In this document: positions 45,716-59,655 of the stretch, one piece after another | Position numbering within the stretch: position 1 is the stretch's first letter | Layout: each line of letters opens with the position of its first letter | NCBI GenBank assembly: GCA_029582265.1 | Contig: CM055823.1 | Span: forward strand, 7,321,761-7,385,760 | DNA from: Zoroaster sp. YZ-2022 | Taxonomy: Eukaryota > Echinodermata > Asteroidea > Forcipulatida > Zoroasteridae | Length of the DNA: 64,000 nt | Direction of reading: 5' to 3' | Notes under the pieces: generated by a model | Told to the model about the DNA's origin: nothing | Seen by the model: only the letters and a program-made list of their open reading frames with translations | The model's database searches: none | Translations under genes and position numbers: made by a program

Positions 45716-46770
45716 ACTAACACAAACAACCTGGGCCTACCCGTTGAATTATTTTGGCGTGAAAGAAAAAGTATTTTTAGTCATATGAAACGTATTGAAA
45801 TGAGCCGTTGCGCTCGGATGACTTTCAAAAAGCATACTTAGCTTCAAACGCTGGAGGGATGATTAATGATGTCTGGGGGTTACTTTGAGGATGTCTGATT
45901 TTTGTACAAATGTACACTGGTGTATGACAACAAACTATCAATCCTGATATTTTGAGATATCTGCAAACACATTCTTAATCTGGTTTATTTTTAAATAGGA
46001 ACTATACATCTCAAATGGCATCCCAAATTTCATCTAAATATTAAATACATTCTTGATATTTATGATGTGGAGAAGTACAAAATGTACAAACTCTGAGTCT
46101 AATGCATGCAGATACTTTTGCCTGGCGGGAAATCTCCTGGGTACTCTAAAGGTCACGCAACGTGTAAACCAATCACATGGTCTAAACAAACACATAAATA
46201 ATGGAATCAGTGAATGTTCAAGTCATATTTATAACTTCCTTCCCTTAAACTGTCTCATTGGTTATTTTATCTACTACCTGGCCATGATATGGGTTTGGAG
46301 GTAACCTCTGCTTCATAATATATAATTATGTTGTCTCATGTTAAAGTTCATAAATGTAATTAATTGTTCAATGTAAAATCGGCCATGAACACGGAAAATC
46401 TCGCTTTACGCATTTACCACTGATTCTCATTTTTGTATATTTTTTTGCCCACAACAGAAAACCCTGACTATATTTACCGTATTGACAAATGCTACAAGTA
46501 TTACGTAAATTAACTATAACTTTGTATTCAGATATGTAGTATTCAAATCATGTAATATAGAAAAAGAATAATACAGAAGAAAATTTATGTGGCGAGTTTC
46601 GGAGAAGAAACAAATATGTATCACATTTTGCTGACTATTCCGACAGCCCGTAATTCCAACTGCCAACTCTGACAGAATTTAAATTCGCCAGATAAGTCTA
46701 TAGCCAGATTTAACGGCCTAGGCCTACTAGCCAGTAGTGTAGCTCATGGGGGATGGCAGCCCCCTTGCCT
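45716..46770. other. Spacer, no supported gene
   Basis: 45745-45840 resembles 44875-44960 (GGCGTGAAAG ... CATATGAAACGTATTGAAAT), a diverged direct duplication of about 90 bp. Confidence 0.5.
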
Positions 46771-46771
46771 T

Positions 46772-47062
46772 CAGAATGTCGACATCCTGAGATAAACTAT
46801 CCAGGGAAGATGACATCCTACTTTCAGAATGTCGACAGCCTGAGATAAACTATCTAGGGAAGACGACATCCTACTTTCAGAATGTCGACATCCTGAGATA
46901 AACTATCTAGGGAAGACGACATCCTATTTTCAGAATGTCGATAGCCTGAGATAAATTATCTCGGAAGACGACATCCTACATTCAGGATGTCATCATCCTG
47001 AGATAAATTATGTTGGGATATCGTCATCGTACGTTGATGATGAGATAAATTATCTCAGGATC
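46772..47062. repeat. 53-bp tandem repeat, about five units
   Basis: Units begin CAGAATGTCGACATCCTGAG at 46772, 46825, 46878, 46931 and, diverged, 46983. Each carries GATAAACTATCT and GACGACATCCTA, short complementary segments. Confidence 0.92.
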
Positions 47063-48960
47063 ACAAATTCGGATGGCACTTCTAGAGCTCCGTAAGTAAG
47101 CTATCGCATTACACAGTGTAAGCTTCGATTCTCAATGTTTTAGTATTGCTAACCGAATTGTGCTTGGAATATCCAGAAGCAATTCAATAGTTCATTAATT
47201 GAACCACGAAGAAAGCAGTAGGAGATGAACCCATTTAGCGTTGCTTTGTTCTGATAATAATCAGGTTTTCCGGATGCTAGTCAAACCACACATTAACGGC
47301 AAATATTTGCCCTCCATTATTAAAAGCATTCCGGCAAATGCCAGCCCGCGCATTACATTGTTATTAACCTGTTTGCGTGACTGGGTAAAAAGGGCTTGTC
47401 GGTGGCTTGTGTGTGTGTGTGTAGTGTTCATTGCTCATATGGTGATTTGTATAGGAAATGCGGAAGAAATCATTATATGGAACGGGCAAGACAACCTCAG
47501 CCCTACCGAGAAATTGAGAGGATACGGAACTTACGGGAGATACGACTTTTAGGCCGGAAACCTCCGAGTAAAAACGAAACAAAAAAACAAAAACAGGGTC
47601 CAGTTTGATATGCACTGAATTTCGTTGAATAAAGTAGTAATGGTGTGCGTCGTTAATGTTTCACCATAGACATGTACTTAAATAACTAGATCGGCCTCGC
47701 GTACAAACGCGCCATTCACTGTGCATATCCATAGACAACCAACTAATAATTAGATAGGACCCACGCATATGCGAAGGTTCCGACATGTGCGCCAACACTG
47801 GTCTATACCTGAACGTGAAAATATCTAGCGTATGATGCATCATTTGTTTGTTTCAGCATCTATCACATGCCACAATGTGACGTCATAATTATGTTTTGGC
47901 CTAATGAGTTTCAACGTGTGCCACGCCCAAGTTTTTTTTTGTATTTTATTTTCAGGGCGGACTGGAATTTGCTTGCAAACCTTGATGAATTGGTTTCTGG
48001 AAATAAATAGAGTAAGCATCACAATGTATAACATATTGAAAAATTTGAAAAAATAATGATTATATTAAAAAGATGTATAAACTTCCAATCAATAGTCTGT
48101 ACACATTACTAGAGTAAGACATAACGTTGAGTCTGTGGCTAGACAAATAAGTCAGTGTTTTATATCTAGGCGTTTGCATGGAAAGGGTACGTGAGGTCTT
48201 AAGACGTGCATAATATTAACGCACAGTCTGACCATAAATCCTTGTTTTCTGATAATTAGGCTAGACCAAATACAATATGTTCTGTGCTATCAAGAAAAAC
48301 AATATGAAAGCTTTTAGAAATTAGGGCACAAGGTGACTGCTATGACGTCTAAAGTGGTCTTGCAACGCAATCGTCTCTGAGGCGCTGTTCAGAGAGGGTG
48401 ACTGAAGTTCGCACTTACAAGGTGTCTCCCTTTAATGACTTTGGAAAATGTAGCTCTGCTTTGTAATTAACTCCTGTTTTTTAATCCGATATAATCAGTA
48501 TCCATTTCCCGGACTCGATAAATTCAATGCATTTTGGTTTAAAGGCCTAGAGCAATAGCATATATGTTATGAATGAATGAGAGACAGACGACTTATACAC
48601 TCGGGGTATCGGGTCCATGTTGGCTGAAAATGGAGCACGGCCTATCATAAAGAGGGCACGATGACAAAACGGGGACAAACATTAAAATGTATGATACGGT
48701 GCATGTTGATTAATTCATGATAAAAAGGGGAAACTATTCCCTCCTCTCCCCTCCAGAATGTGATATTATAATCCTCTTGATTAGGATGTTGTAGTTGGGT
48801 CTTTTTGTACTCGAGAAGATCAGTTTTGAAGCCAGTACACACTGTTGGCCGATTTTAAGGAAATATTTTAGAGGGAGCATTCGTGTTTTTCGATATTTTT
48901 ATTTGACCGTTACAGACAGAAACAAGTTTTGCTCACTGCTTGTTTCTTTAAAATATTACT
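47063..48960. other. Spacer, no supported gene
   Basis: Overlapping small ORFs at 47241-47608 are moderately GC-rich (one ends LSPTEKLRGYGTYGRYDF) but have no recognised domain or paired splice sites. A (GT)n run lies at 47408-47422. Confidence 0.4.
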
Positions 48961-48962
48961 AT

Positions 48963-49003
48963 TCTCCTGAAGACGATCAGAGCACACTGACCGAAATGTC
49001 GAG
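48963..49003 (+). ncRNA. Hammerhead-like ribozyme motif
   Basis: CTGAAGA core, helix II CGATCAG/CTGACCG with one mismatch and loop AGCACA, then GAAATGTC. Helix III would be AT/GU with a wobble; helix I CTC/GAG. Downstream CAAAGCTACTCTGGTGCTAC then GTCAAAGCTACTCTTCC contains a direct repeat. Probably the 3' relic of a Penelope-like element. Confidence 0.58.
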
Positions 49004-49275
49004 TTACCAACCACACAACTACGGCAAAGCTACTCTGGTGCTACGTCAAAGCTACTCTTCCACCGTGTAAAAATCTCGTCCACCATGTAACAAAATAAGT
49101 CTTATTTACAACATTAGTGTTTAGTCACTATTGGACAAGCCGACTGTACGTTCTCAATTTGAATGTTTGAATATATTATGGGCACGAATGTGATAAGAAA
49201 GGTCTCTAAAAAGCTTCAAAAATACAATATTTAATATGACGTGATCGGTACAGCGGCCAGTGATTGAAAGCATAC

Positions 49276-49785
49276 GAGGGGCTCTAAGGTCAAATTTAGT
49301 TTTGTGATTTTCCAATAACTAGAGTCCTTATTAAAGTGTGAAAAAATTACACAAAAATTAGTCTCTAACCTCACGTTAAAATGATGTAAAATATCATTTT
49401 ATTTGATAATCTACCTGTGTGAAATTTGTTAACATCCAAAGACAACAGTGACGTCACATTTCAAATAAATGGATCTCTACATTTTTGTACGGTGAATTTG
49501 CAGTTCATTCCTGAATCTCCACAATATTTGATCAAATCGGCGTTGAAATTTACTTTTTGACAAACAAAAAATTCCAGTATGGAATGTTACAGACTCATTT
49601 ACCGTAAGAAAATAGTGACGTCATGTTTCAAATATCGCTCTGAAAGGGTATCAAATAAAATGATATGTTACACCACTTTAAAGTGAAGTTAGAGACTTGT
49701 AATTTTTTTCACACTGTAATAAGGACTCTATCTATTGGAAAATGAGTGCATCACAAAACTGAATTTGACCTTAGAGTGCCTCTTT
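49276..49785. mobile_element. MITE with long (~140-bp) TIRs
   Basis: Left arm GAGGGGCTCTAAGGTCAAAT ... TTTTGTGATTTTCCAATAAC ... GAGTCCTTATTAAAGTGTGA; right arm is its diverged complement (TCACACTGTAATAAGGACTC ... TTGACCTTAGAGTGCCTC). The ~220-bp centre holds two GTGACGTCA motifs. No transposase ORF. Confidence 0.85.
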
Positions 49786-51720
49786 AACCCCGACCGTGTT
49801 CTGTCGATTAACTGAGCAACAACATAACCGTAGTCTTCAAATGGGAATATACTTCGTTGAAATAAAATGCAAAGACGAGTGTTTCAACACCCAATCTATT
49901 GATCTACCACATTGTCATTTCTGTTATTTCAAGCAAACCTCCAACTGCTTTTACTGGCAAAATAACATTCCAAGGTACACTACTCGCAGTGCAATATTTC
50001 ACCATCAGTTCTCGCAAAAAAAACCTGGAACTTTCAAGTCAGGTGAAGCGTTAGTTTCTATCGATTCATAGCTCACGCACCGTGCATCGGAGCATTAAAA
50101 CATGCAACCAATTACGATTCCAAAAAGTTACTGCTTTAGTGCACTGCACAAACGGGCTGAGAACAGTTTTCGTTCCTCACATTTGGAAGTTTAACCTAAA
50201 AGTGCACTCTACAAAAATCCCTTAGAGGGATCCTGGGGTCAGCGCTTTTCGGGAAAGGTGTCAAAAATGTCTGACCCTAATTCCTGGACAGGGGATCTGG
50301 CTTCCTTGGATCCTTTTCGGCTCGATTCTAATACGAAATAAATTTGTTAATTGTTTGTATTATTTTTATTTTGTATTTTGTATTTTTTGTATTTTTTGTA
50401 ATTTTGTATTTTTTTTTAAAGATTTGGTAAATGAAAAATAGTTAAAATGCTTCTCGTTTTTCCCCCTATTGTGATGAAACTTTCAAAGGTTAGTATTAAG
50501 ATGTACTTCTTGAAAACTATAGTGTTTAAATGAACGTGCGTTGCCAAATACCATTGTTTTTACCTTTCCTATTAATAAGCTGCTGACTTAGTTCTGAAAT
50601 GGTCTCAGCATTCTACCTTGGAGGGGTACAGTCATTGATAATTCCTCCAATAGCTTATGCAGAACAATTTTCTTTGAACGCGTCATTGATGTACGACTTC
50701 GCCCAGGCTTTAACAGTCATCTTTCCCCGCAGCATCGTATTAATTCATTCAGTGTTACATTTGATGTTGGGCCGGGCGCTTCTCCGATCTTGCGTGACTG
50801 TAGAGCTAGCATAACGATCGGCAAATGACGATTTTATCGACTGTTTGTCTCTCTGCTCTCGCCGCTCAGAAAACGGGCATCTTTCACGGGTCCCCAGAGG
50901 CACTAACCTAGAATGAATCGCATGGAAATGATCATAAAATTATTAAACACAGTGGCATTTTAAAGGGAAGACACACCATAGGTACTCTTGGGTAACACTT
51001 CTTCTTAGATTATGCTTACTTTCTCAGAATCAGTGTGATTGCATTGTGTCGTTAACGAATTATTGGTGAAAATGCAGAGATTGTATTCATTCCAACAAAC
51101 TACGGAATTTCTGTCTTCGGATGAAAGAAATTAATTTCATTAATGTTTCATTAGTTTTACTAAACCACATAGCACCTGAGGTAGAAATATTTCAAGTGAT
51201 GTTTTATAACATTAACTTTAAACCACGTAAGATGTATGTATCGTTTTTCAAGACTACAATAGTATTATAGTGACTTTAACATTAAAATACTTTAAACCTT
51301 AGAAAGTGTGTATCTTATGGTGTACGAGAGCTAGTGTTATTGTGACTGTATTCAGTGATGCAGCGATGTCCAATCGCCTAATGGAACGAATATCGAACGG
51401 TGCGGGAGACCCTTTGTTGCATGGGAGGAAGTACTTTCACGGATTGCAAAAAGGCCTGCCGTAACAGATTCATCTATTCAGCCCTTATGAGCGTTGTTTC
51501 ACTGACACGGAGGAACAACAAGGGCCTTAGGCGGCACCGGAGGTGGAAAGTCAAAAAGTCAAAAGTCGAAGGTTTGATCGGAACCCTATACAGAGAAGCC
51601 TTGATCAAGGCTGATGTCGTAGTGCGCGCACTTACCATCGGTGCATCCCGTACCGATTTTTGGCCCAAGTAATTCAGCACACGCGGTACACAGTCCCCAG
51701 ATAGGGTCCACACACGTACA
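49786..51720. other. Spacer with dispersed-repeat pieces
   Basis: 50455-50578 (CCCCCTATTGTGATGAAACT then TTCAAAGGTTAGTATT) and 51040-51130 (TGTGTCGTTAACGAATTATT, GTATTCATTCCAACAAACTA) are copies of the AAAGGGAAGGTAC family. A 90-codon + ORF at 51400-51672 is GC-richer and basic but shows no domain. Confidence 0.45.
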
Positions 51721-51722
51721 GT

Positions 51723-51723
51723 G

Positions 51724-51755
<32 letters not shown>

Positions 51756-52083
51756 GCATTTTAAAGCGCTCTTACACAAGGTATCACAGCGCTGTACATT
51801 ATTACCCCTGCTCATCAGGCGCATAAATCATTCCTGAAACCATCTCAGCTCCCTGGGAAGTATACAGCTCAATTGCTGCCATTTCGGTGCATATGGGCTA
51901 ATCAAACACAACAACCAACTCTGCCCTCACAGGTACCCATTTACTCCTGGGAGAAGCAATTATGGTAAAACGTCTTGCTCAAGGACACAAGCGCCATGGT
52001 CGCGGTCGGGATTCGAACCCACATTCTGACGACTCAGCCACCAGACCACAAATCCGATGCACTAAACTGCTCGACCATGGCAG
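51723..52083 (-). mobile_element. tRNA-derived SINE, head type B / tail type II
   Basis: Minus-oriented copy: (GAT)n at 51723-51752, GGCATTTTAAAGCGCTCTTA, core, intact B-box complement GGGATTCGAACC, and CTGCTCGACCATGGCAGCTC at the head end. Pairs with 13769-14161 as the tail-II group. Confidence 0.9.
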
Positions 52084-55000
52084 CTCGACCAGTGTACAGC
52101 AAGACCAATAACTGAGTTGTGGATACGGTTGTGCATTACAACCACGTACCTTCGAACTCAAACAACAGCATTGATCCTTCTGGAATATGGGTTCAGGTTA
52201 ATGCCAGCTTGTTGGAGTGATGAAAATTTCCTAAAAAATAAAATAAAAAATATATTATTATGTAGAACTAAACAGATTCCCGAAACTTGACGTCATCGTT
52301 ATTTTTCTATGATGCAACACTTACAAATTGATTCAGTGATTGTACCAACATGTCATTACTTTTTCTCTCAATACTTCAAATGTATATAGCCTTTTTCATA
52401 AACACAATTTTCATGGTTTATTCAATATTCTTATTTGAACATTCAACAGTGTACAGGGACTTTTATTGTGCAGACATTTAAATGGTCAGTTAAACAAAAT
52501 TTAACTTACTTTAGCACAAATAATGAAATTGTTTTGCATATTAATTATCCGACTTCCAGAGAAGAAAAAATTCACGTTGGAATGAATACCAAAACTCTGC
52601 ATACATTTTCACTATTTGTTTGTGAACAGCGAAACGAAACGGGCTGAACCTATTATAGGTTGGTTTGTATACATATCGCTTGATTTAAGTATTGCATTTA
52701 TAGACATTATACGCCCTATACTGACTTTGATATAAATTATCATACATATGCAGCTGTAATCCCTGTCTCTGTTTTGCTGTATATATCTCTCCCTTTTCAG
52801 CCCCCTTTGGAATTACTCCAGTCACAAATTTACAACAGTTATATTTATATCTATGCCCATGTAATATTTATCAAATGATTATTAGCTCTGAAAGAAATTA
52901 CTGGCGCTGGTCGGATGACAACATCATTAATAAAACAACAAATTGCCCGAATATAGGACGCCAGTTCTGAGATCAAACAATTCATCAGATCTCTTGACAG
53001 TATTTAGCTTCTTTTTCGGACAAATCAATGAATAATTCCCGCATGAAGGAATGTCTTTTGTGTCATTAGATGTCGGTTAAAATTCAACACCGTTTATTAA
53101 AAAAAAAAAAAAAAGGTCGTGGTTAGATTGCCCGAATGACCGAAGTGCAAATTATCGATACTAAAAAGCACTAGCTTATTTGTTTAGCCTCGGCTTGGCT
53201 TTCGCACAGTTGTATTTAAAAAGTAACATATCCAAGCAGTGTGATGACAGTAATAGTGACTATATTATAGGTTCAACTGACGTCTATATAATGCAAAATC
53301 TGCCATATTTGAAAGGGAAAGGCAAACCATTTTTGCATAAGTATTGCGCATGGCTTGTAGACGCCTCATTAAATTACCTACAAAATTAGTTTTTATTTGC
53401 GTAGAAAAATTAAAAGACTTGATGTATCGAAAAGCTAATTGAACTTTTCCCGTATAGATGACGTCTATTTAAAACTATAAACGGGGCATATAAATAAAAG
53501 TACTTATTAATTTAAAAGGAAAATATTAATTTGTCTTAATACACTAAGATCACCGCTATCTTCATAGGCACATTTTGTGGCAATCCTATTGTTCTTCCGG
53601 TTCAAACTACGTCACACTTACGAAGAGGATAGCGCCCTCTATTGATCTAGCATAATAGATATTACAGATTTGTCTAGAAACATGGATACTTTAGGAAAAT
53701 GTATATGTATCTAATTAAATTTGCATTTCATGGACCCTTTAAAGTACTCATGCGCATCACGTTCAGTGGGTATCAGGTGGAGGATTGTACATCATTGCCC
53801 CCCTGGACTAAAAATAAAGAACGGAAAAATAAAAACTCGATCACCGAGCAATATCATTTGCATAATTTCCCTCTTCACGTTCGGATTTTCATATGCATTA
53901 CAAAATCGACCTACTTTTAAGGTCATATGCTTACTTTCTTTGAACCAAGATAGCCTACACATTAAATAACCAACCTATGGATGCTTCTACTTCTTACAGT
54001 GTGTTAACAACGATAATTCGTGAAAATTCAGTCCGATGTTTCGTATTTATTATAATACGGGAAGTAGGGGAAAAAAAGAACCTTTAACTATTAATCATTA
54101 ATTTAAACTGACAAGAATTGTACAATGAATTGTACACTGAATTGTACATTGGTATGTTCATTCCATTTCTCTAGAATGGACGAGTAAACACCATGGAAAT
54201 TAAGAGACCAGTGATATTGGGACAGTGTCATAAGTCGTCTGCTCAGAGCAGTAAGGACTTATACACACTTCATGTCAATTGTGTTTGTTTAATGACAAAA
54301 GCTCTTATAAGATTAATTAAGTGTAATTACCTAATTAAGTACAAGATAATAGGTCTTGAGTGCTAAATATAAATTGTGAGTTCTACCATTGTTAAATAAA
54401 ACATAAATCCAAATAATTAAGTTTTCTTAACATAATGGAATTGCCTTATAAGTCCTTTCTACTCGCACATTGCATGTATAGATTTTATAAGTCCTTTCTG
54501 CTCTGACCCGACGAAGTCTGGTACCCATCGCTATGAAGCTTTCGTACATCATTTACTGCAATCTTTTTCTGGAAGACGCAATTATTTTCCTTTCATGTTT
54601 GCGTTACTACAACAGAATAGGATGTACGGTATCAATTTTATAAAACTGTTCGCATTGTTTAAATTAAACAACAAGTCTTAAACACTGTTGCAATGTTAAT
54701 GGTTTAAAATGGTGAATATTGGGCATTTTGCCGTCGAGTACAGTCCGAGTCATAAACATCTAGTCCAAGTCACAAGTCTGAGTCTGAAGGGTCCGAGTCC
54801 GAGTCCGTGTCATTGTACATGGTGAATCGAGTCCGAGTTCGAGTCACGAATCACACAAGTCTTGATACTATCAATGTAATCAAATTTGGAAAATGATTTC
54901 CCAAATGATTTTTTCCGTCTTCACAAGATGAAAATTCACCGTTACAATTAATACAAAAAATTTGAATTCTTACTATTTTCGACACAAAATAATTAGTTAC

Positions 55001-55459
55001 AATTCTCACATATTTTTGTTCAATGAACATCTTTTTTTCAGGTAATGTCAATTGTACACAGCGAAGGGTCTATAAACATTGCCTTTATTGATTGCGCGAA
55101 GGTTTTTTTTAATGTTAATGATAAGTTTAAAATAAAATATTGTCAATTAAACATGTTATTGTCTTCACTTAAAAAGAGACGGGTAATTACCTCGTAGTTC
55201 ATAATAAACTCGTGACAAAGGACTAATTATTGCCATGCTCAGTTCTGGCTCAATTAATCACGGATGTTTTAACAGTAAACATAATGAGTTGTGTGTCGAT
55301 GTGTTTGAAAAGTTAGACTTCGTGTTCGTTAAAGGTAATTAACATCGCTGGTAAACTGTGCGTCTATATGTTTATTTTGCTTAGAATCAAAATATATAAT
55401 TAACAACCCAATTGAAAATTATGTATCAACATTACACACTTAGATATCACCCGTGTTTG
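52084..55459. other. AT-rich spacer, no supported gene
   Basis: 52550-52640 is a dispersed-repeat piece (CACGTTGGAATGAATACCAA). A poly-A run lies at 53098-53114, and a GAGTCCGAGTCC-rich patch at 54735-54850. No exon supported. Confidence 0.45.
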
Positions 55460-56543
<1,084 letters not shown>

Positions 56544-56655
56544 GATATATTATTATTATTATTAGAAGGTATTATTATTATTATTATTATTATTAGAAGG
56601 TATTATTATTATTATTATTATTAGAAGGTATTATTATTATTATTAGGTAAAACTT
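56544..56655. repeat. Compound (ATT)n-AGAAGG repeat, left flank
   Basis: Blocks of ATT separated by AGAAGGT. The same compound repeat resumes at 60280-60425, in the same orientation, on the other side of the Penelope-like element. Confidence 0.9.
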
Positions 56656-56756
56656 GTAGCTTTGCATGGTGAGAATGATAAGTAAGACTAATTGCGGTGA
56701 CACCATGTAAGAATCTCAATTGAGTAGTAATTAGTTCTGAAAAGAACTGGGGGTAC

Positions 56757-56797
56757 AACTCGACGTTTCGATCAGTATGCTCTGATCGTCCTCAGGA
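56757..56797 (-). ncRNA. Hammerhead-like ribozyme motif, left PLE arm
   Basis: On the minus strand: CTGAGGA core, helix II GATCAG/CTGATC with loop AGCATA, GAAAC, GTC. Helix I CTC/GAG, helix III minimal AC/GU. One extra C precedes helix II. Hammerhead motifs are known in Penelope-like elements; identical to the right-arm copy. Confidence 0.72.
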
Positions 56798-56989
56798 GAA
56801 TGCCGGACTCTTGAAACTGCTGCTGCTTAAGTAGGCTGCTGGAGGATCATCCCCTGCTGGAGGATTAGTTCGTTGAGGCGCGCAGGCGGGAAACTGTGAG
56901 ACTATGGGACTAGGATCCTAGGTGTAAGGAGAGGAGTGTGCTCACTGAACTGAATCAGTTGTTAACAAGCACAGGGGAAGGAGGGTGGT

Positions 56990-59640
56990 TGACTTAGGAT
57001 ATAGGGGATCCCTCAGTCTGGGGTTGGTTATGGACTTTGGATATAGAAGATCCTTCAGTCTGTAGTATGGGGCGCCAAATGTCGCTGATGAAGAAACCGA
57101 TGTCCTGTGGCACAGTGTCGTGTTTGACGATCTCGATGGCCTCTCTGATGCGTCTGGGGTGCCATGCGTCGATGGGTGTGATGAGTTGGGCTGCCTGCCA
57201 GTCGATTTGGTGGTCCTTGATGTGCGAGTGCTTGACGATGGCGGACTTCGAAATCTCCTCTGCGGCCGTGTGCTTGGTGTTCCTTCAATCTGATGGGGAG
57301 GTTGCGTTTGTTTCCCCGATGTACACCTTACCGCACTCACAGGGATCCGGTAGACTCCGCTCTGTTGTTTGGGTCCGGTTTGTCCTTGTGGGTATGTAGA
57401 AGTCCTTGGAGTTTGCTGGGGCTGAGTGGAACACATCGATGCCTGCTTGTCGGAGGATGCGTTGTAGTTTGTGAGACGTCGAACCTAGATAGGGGAGACA
57501 AGCAGAGAGGGTTAGATCACTTACCTTGCTTTTGGAGTTTGGAACCGGCTTCGCTGTGCTGATCTTGTTAGGATTGTAACCGTTGCGTTTGAGGGTAGTT
57601 CGGATGTGCTGTAGTTCCTTGGAAAGGCTGTCCTTGTCACAAATGTTGTAGGCGCGTTGTACGAGCGTGCGGTTGACCGATGACTTGATGCTTGGATGAT
57701 GGAAGGAGCGCTGGTTCAGGTACCGATCTGTGTGCGTGGGCTTTCTGTAGACGTTGTGGTGTAGGGAGCCGTCTGCGTTTCTGGAAATCCCAACATCAAG
57801 GAACGCGATCTTGTCATCTTCTTCCGTTTCCATGGTGAACTTGATGCTCGGGTGTTGCTGGTTTAGATGTTGTAGAAAATCCTGAGTGTGTCTCTGCCGT
57901 GTGGCCAAACCACAAAGGTGTCATCCACGTATCGGAGCCACAGCTTGGGTTGGAGGTCGGCGGTGTTGAGGGAAGAGTTTTCAAACTCTTCCATGAAAAT
58001 GTCAGCAAGGACCGGGGATAAAGGAGATCCCATGGAGGTCCCAACTGTCTGCTCGTAGAACTTGCCCTGAAACTGAAAACAACTTGAAGAGACACATGTT
58101 AGTAGCAAATCATGAATTTGGTCCGGGGTGAGTGATGTGCGATCATCAAGAGAAAGATCTTGTACGAGTCTGTCCTTCACCAGGAGGCATGTCTCTGTAG
58201 TTGGGACATTAGTGAATAGGGAGACAACATCAAAACCAACCAAGATGTCGCTGGGTTGAAGTGTGAGGCCCTGGGTGATCTCAACGAACTGACTGGAGTT
58301 GGACACATGGTGTTGAGTGAGACCCACCAAGGGTCGGAGGATCTTAGCTAAATGACGGGCTGTGTTGTACGTAGGTGAACCTCTGGAGGCGACAATAGGG
58401 CGGAGAGGAACATCCGGTTTGTGAATCTTCGGCTGGCCAAAGAACCTAGGGCAGGATGAGCTGGATGGTCTGAGATGTCGGTAGAGTTGGATGGAGAGGC
58501 CACCGGCACGGTGGAGGGCAAGGAGTTTGCTAGCAACTCTTTCTCTATGGATGGGATGGGGTTCTTCTTGAGGGGCGGTATGAATCGGATAATAAAATGT
58601 GACGTACCTTGTCGGTGTATTGTGCTCGGTCCATGATGACTGTAGCGTTGCCTTTGTCTGCGGTGAGGATGTGGATGGAGCTGTCTCGTCGGATGTCCCG
58701 TAAAGCAGAAAGTTCTCCTTGAGAGGTTGGGCTTGGCTGGCTTGGCTTTACGCAGAACATCGCTCATCTGTAGTCTGGACGTCATCGGCTGCTGTTTTGT
58801 TGAGTCGTCGTAGGGCTGGTTCAACTGACTGGATGATTTCTTCCGTTGGAATGGATTTGGGTGTGAGGGCGAAATTCATTCCCAGTGACAGTACTGATGT
58901 TTCGATAGGAGTGAGGGTGCGTTGGCTGAGGTTGACGACGGTGTGTTTCTGGAACGCGTCCTGTGAGCGGAGGTGTGAGGCTGCCTTAGGGATATAGCAG
59001 ATCCCGTAGGTTTACTTGAAGCGCGGTTGGAGCGAGATGTAGAAGATCTCCAAGACTCGAGTCGGAAGGTCGGGGATACCCGGGATCCCTTAGACCGTGT
59101 GAACGCGCGGGGGAATAGGGATATAGAGGATCCCGTATCCAGTCTACTAGAAGCGCGGTTGGAGTGAGATATAGGAGATCTCCAGGACTCCGAGTCGGAT
59201 GGTCGTGGGATATAGAGGATCCCTTGGACCGGGTGAACGCGCGGGGGAATAGGGATATAGACGATCCCGTATCCAATCGTTGAAGTCGCGAAAACTTGCT
59301 AATCTGCTTCCTGCGGGTGGTGGTGAACACGTGTCTGCTCGAGGACGAAGTGCGGGTGGTGACTTTCTCAAAGTCCTCGGGGTGGAACGTGTCGCGAAAT
59401 CCTTCTTCTAGTTGGGATAGACTGCGGTCGGTGTCGGCGAGGGAGGAACGTGTAGAGGTGATCCTCTCACGAAGCAAGGAGGCGCTGGCTGAACGTAGGA
59501 TGCGGTGGGAACGGAGGCTGCGAACTGGGTCATGGAGCTGTAGGCCTGGCGGGATAAGGTTGGAGTCTCGGCATCGTTTCAGGAAGGCGAGGTTGTTCAT
59601 AAGTTTAGAACGTCTGATCGACGCTCGTTCAAACGACCGC
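56990..59640 (-). pseudogene. Penelope-like RT/GIY-YIG polyprotein, frameshifted
   Basis: Minus-strand order: an N-terminal Penelope domain (59640-59283: LMNNLAFLKRCRDSNLIPPG, then ASASLLRERI); a repeat-expanded linker (59282-58986); VVNLSQRTLTPIETSVLSLG and MNFA (about 58940-58880); RT fingers with SIHILTADKGNATVIMDRAQ (about 58680); palm motif A GFDVVSLFTNVP, motif B TSMGSPLSPVLADIF, motif C WLRYVDDTFVVW (58330-57890); thumb; and a GIY-YIG endonuclease with CECGKVYIGET (about 57320). Frame changes occur near 58750, 58570-58350, 57900 and 57310, plus a 2-bp deletion near 57257 relative to the right arm. The protein would reverse-transcribe and integrate the element; this copy is broken. Confidence 0.87.
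58986..59282 (-). repeat. In-frame minisatellite in the PLE linker
   Basis: Two ~140-bp tandem units (58986-59110 and 59112-59260) built on shorter GGATATAGAGGATCCC modules. It stays in frame with the N-terminal domain and encodes RDPLYPYSPARS and GDLLYLTPTAL repeats, about 97 residues in all. The same module gives RLKDLLYPKS and RLRDPLYPKS in the C-terminal tail (56990-57065). Confidence 0.85.
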
Positions 59641-59655
59641 ACCTTGGTAGTGGTA

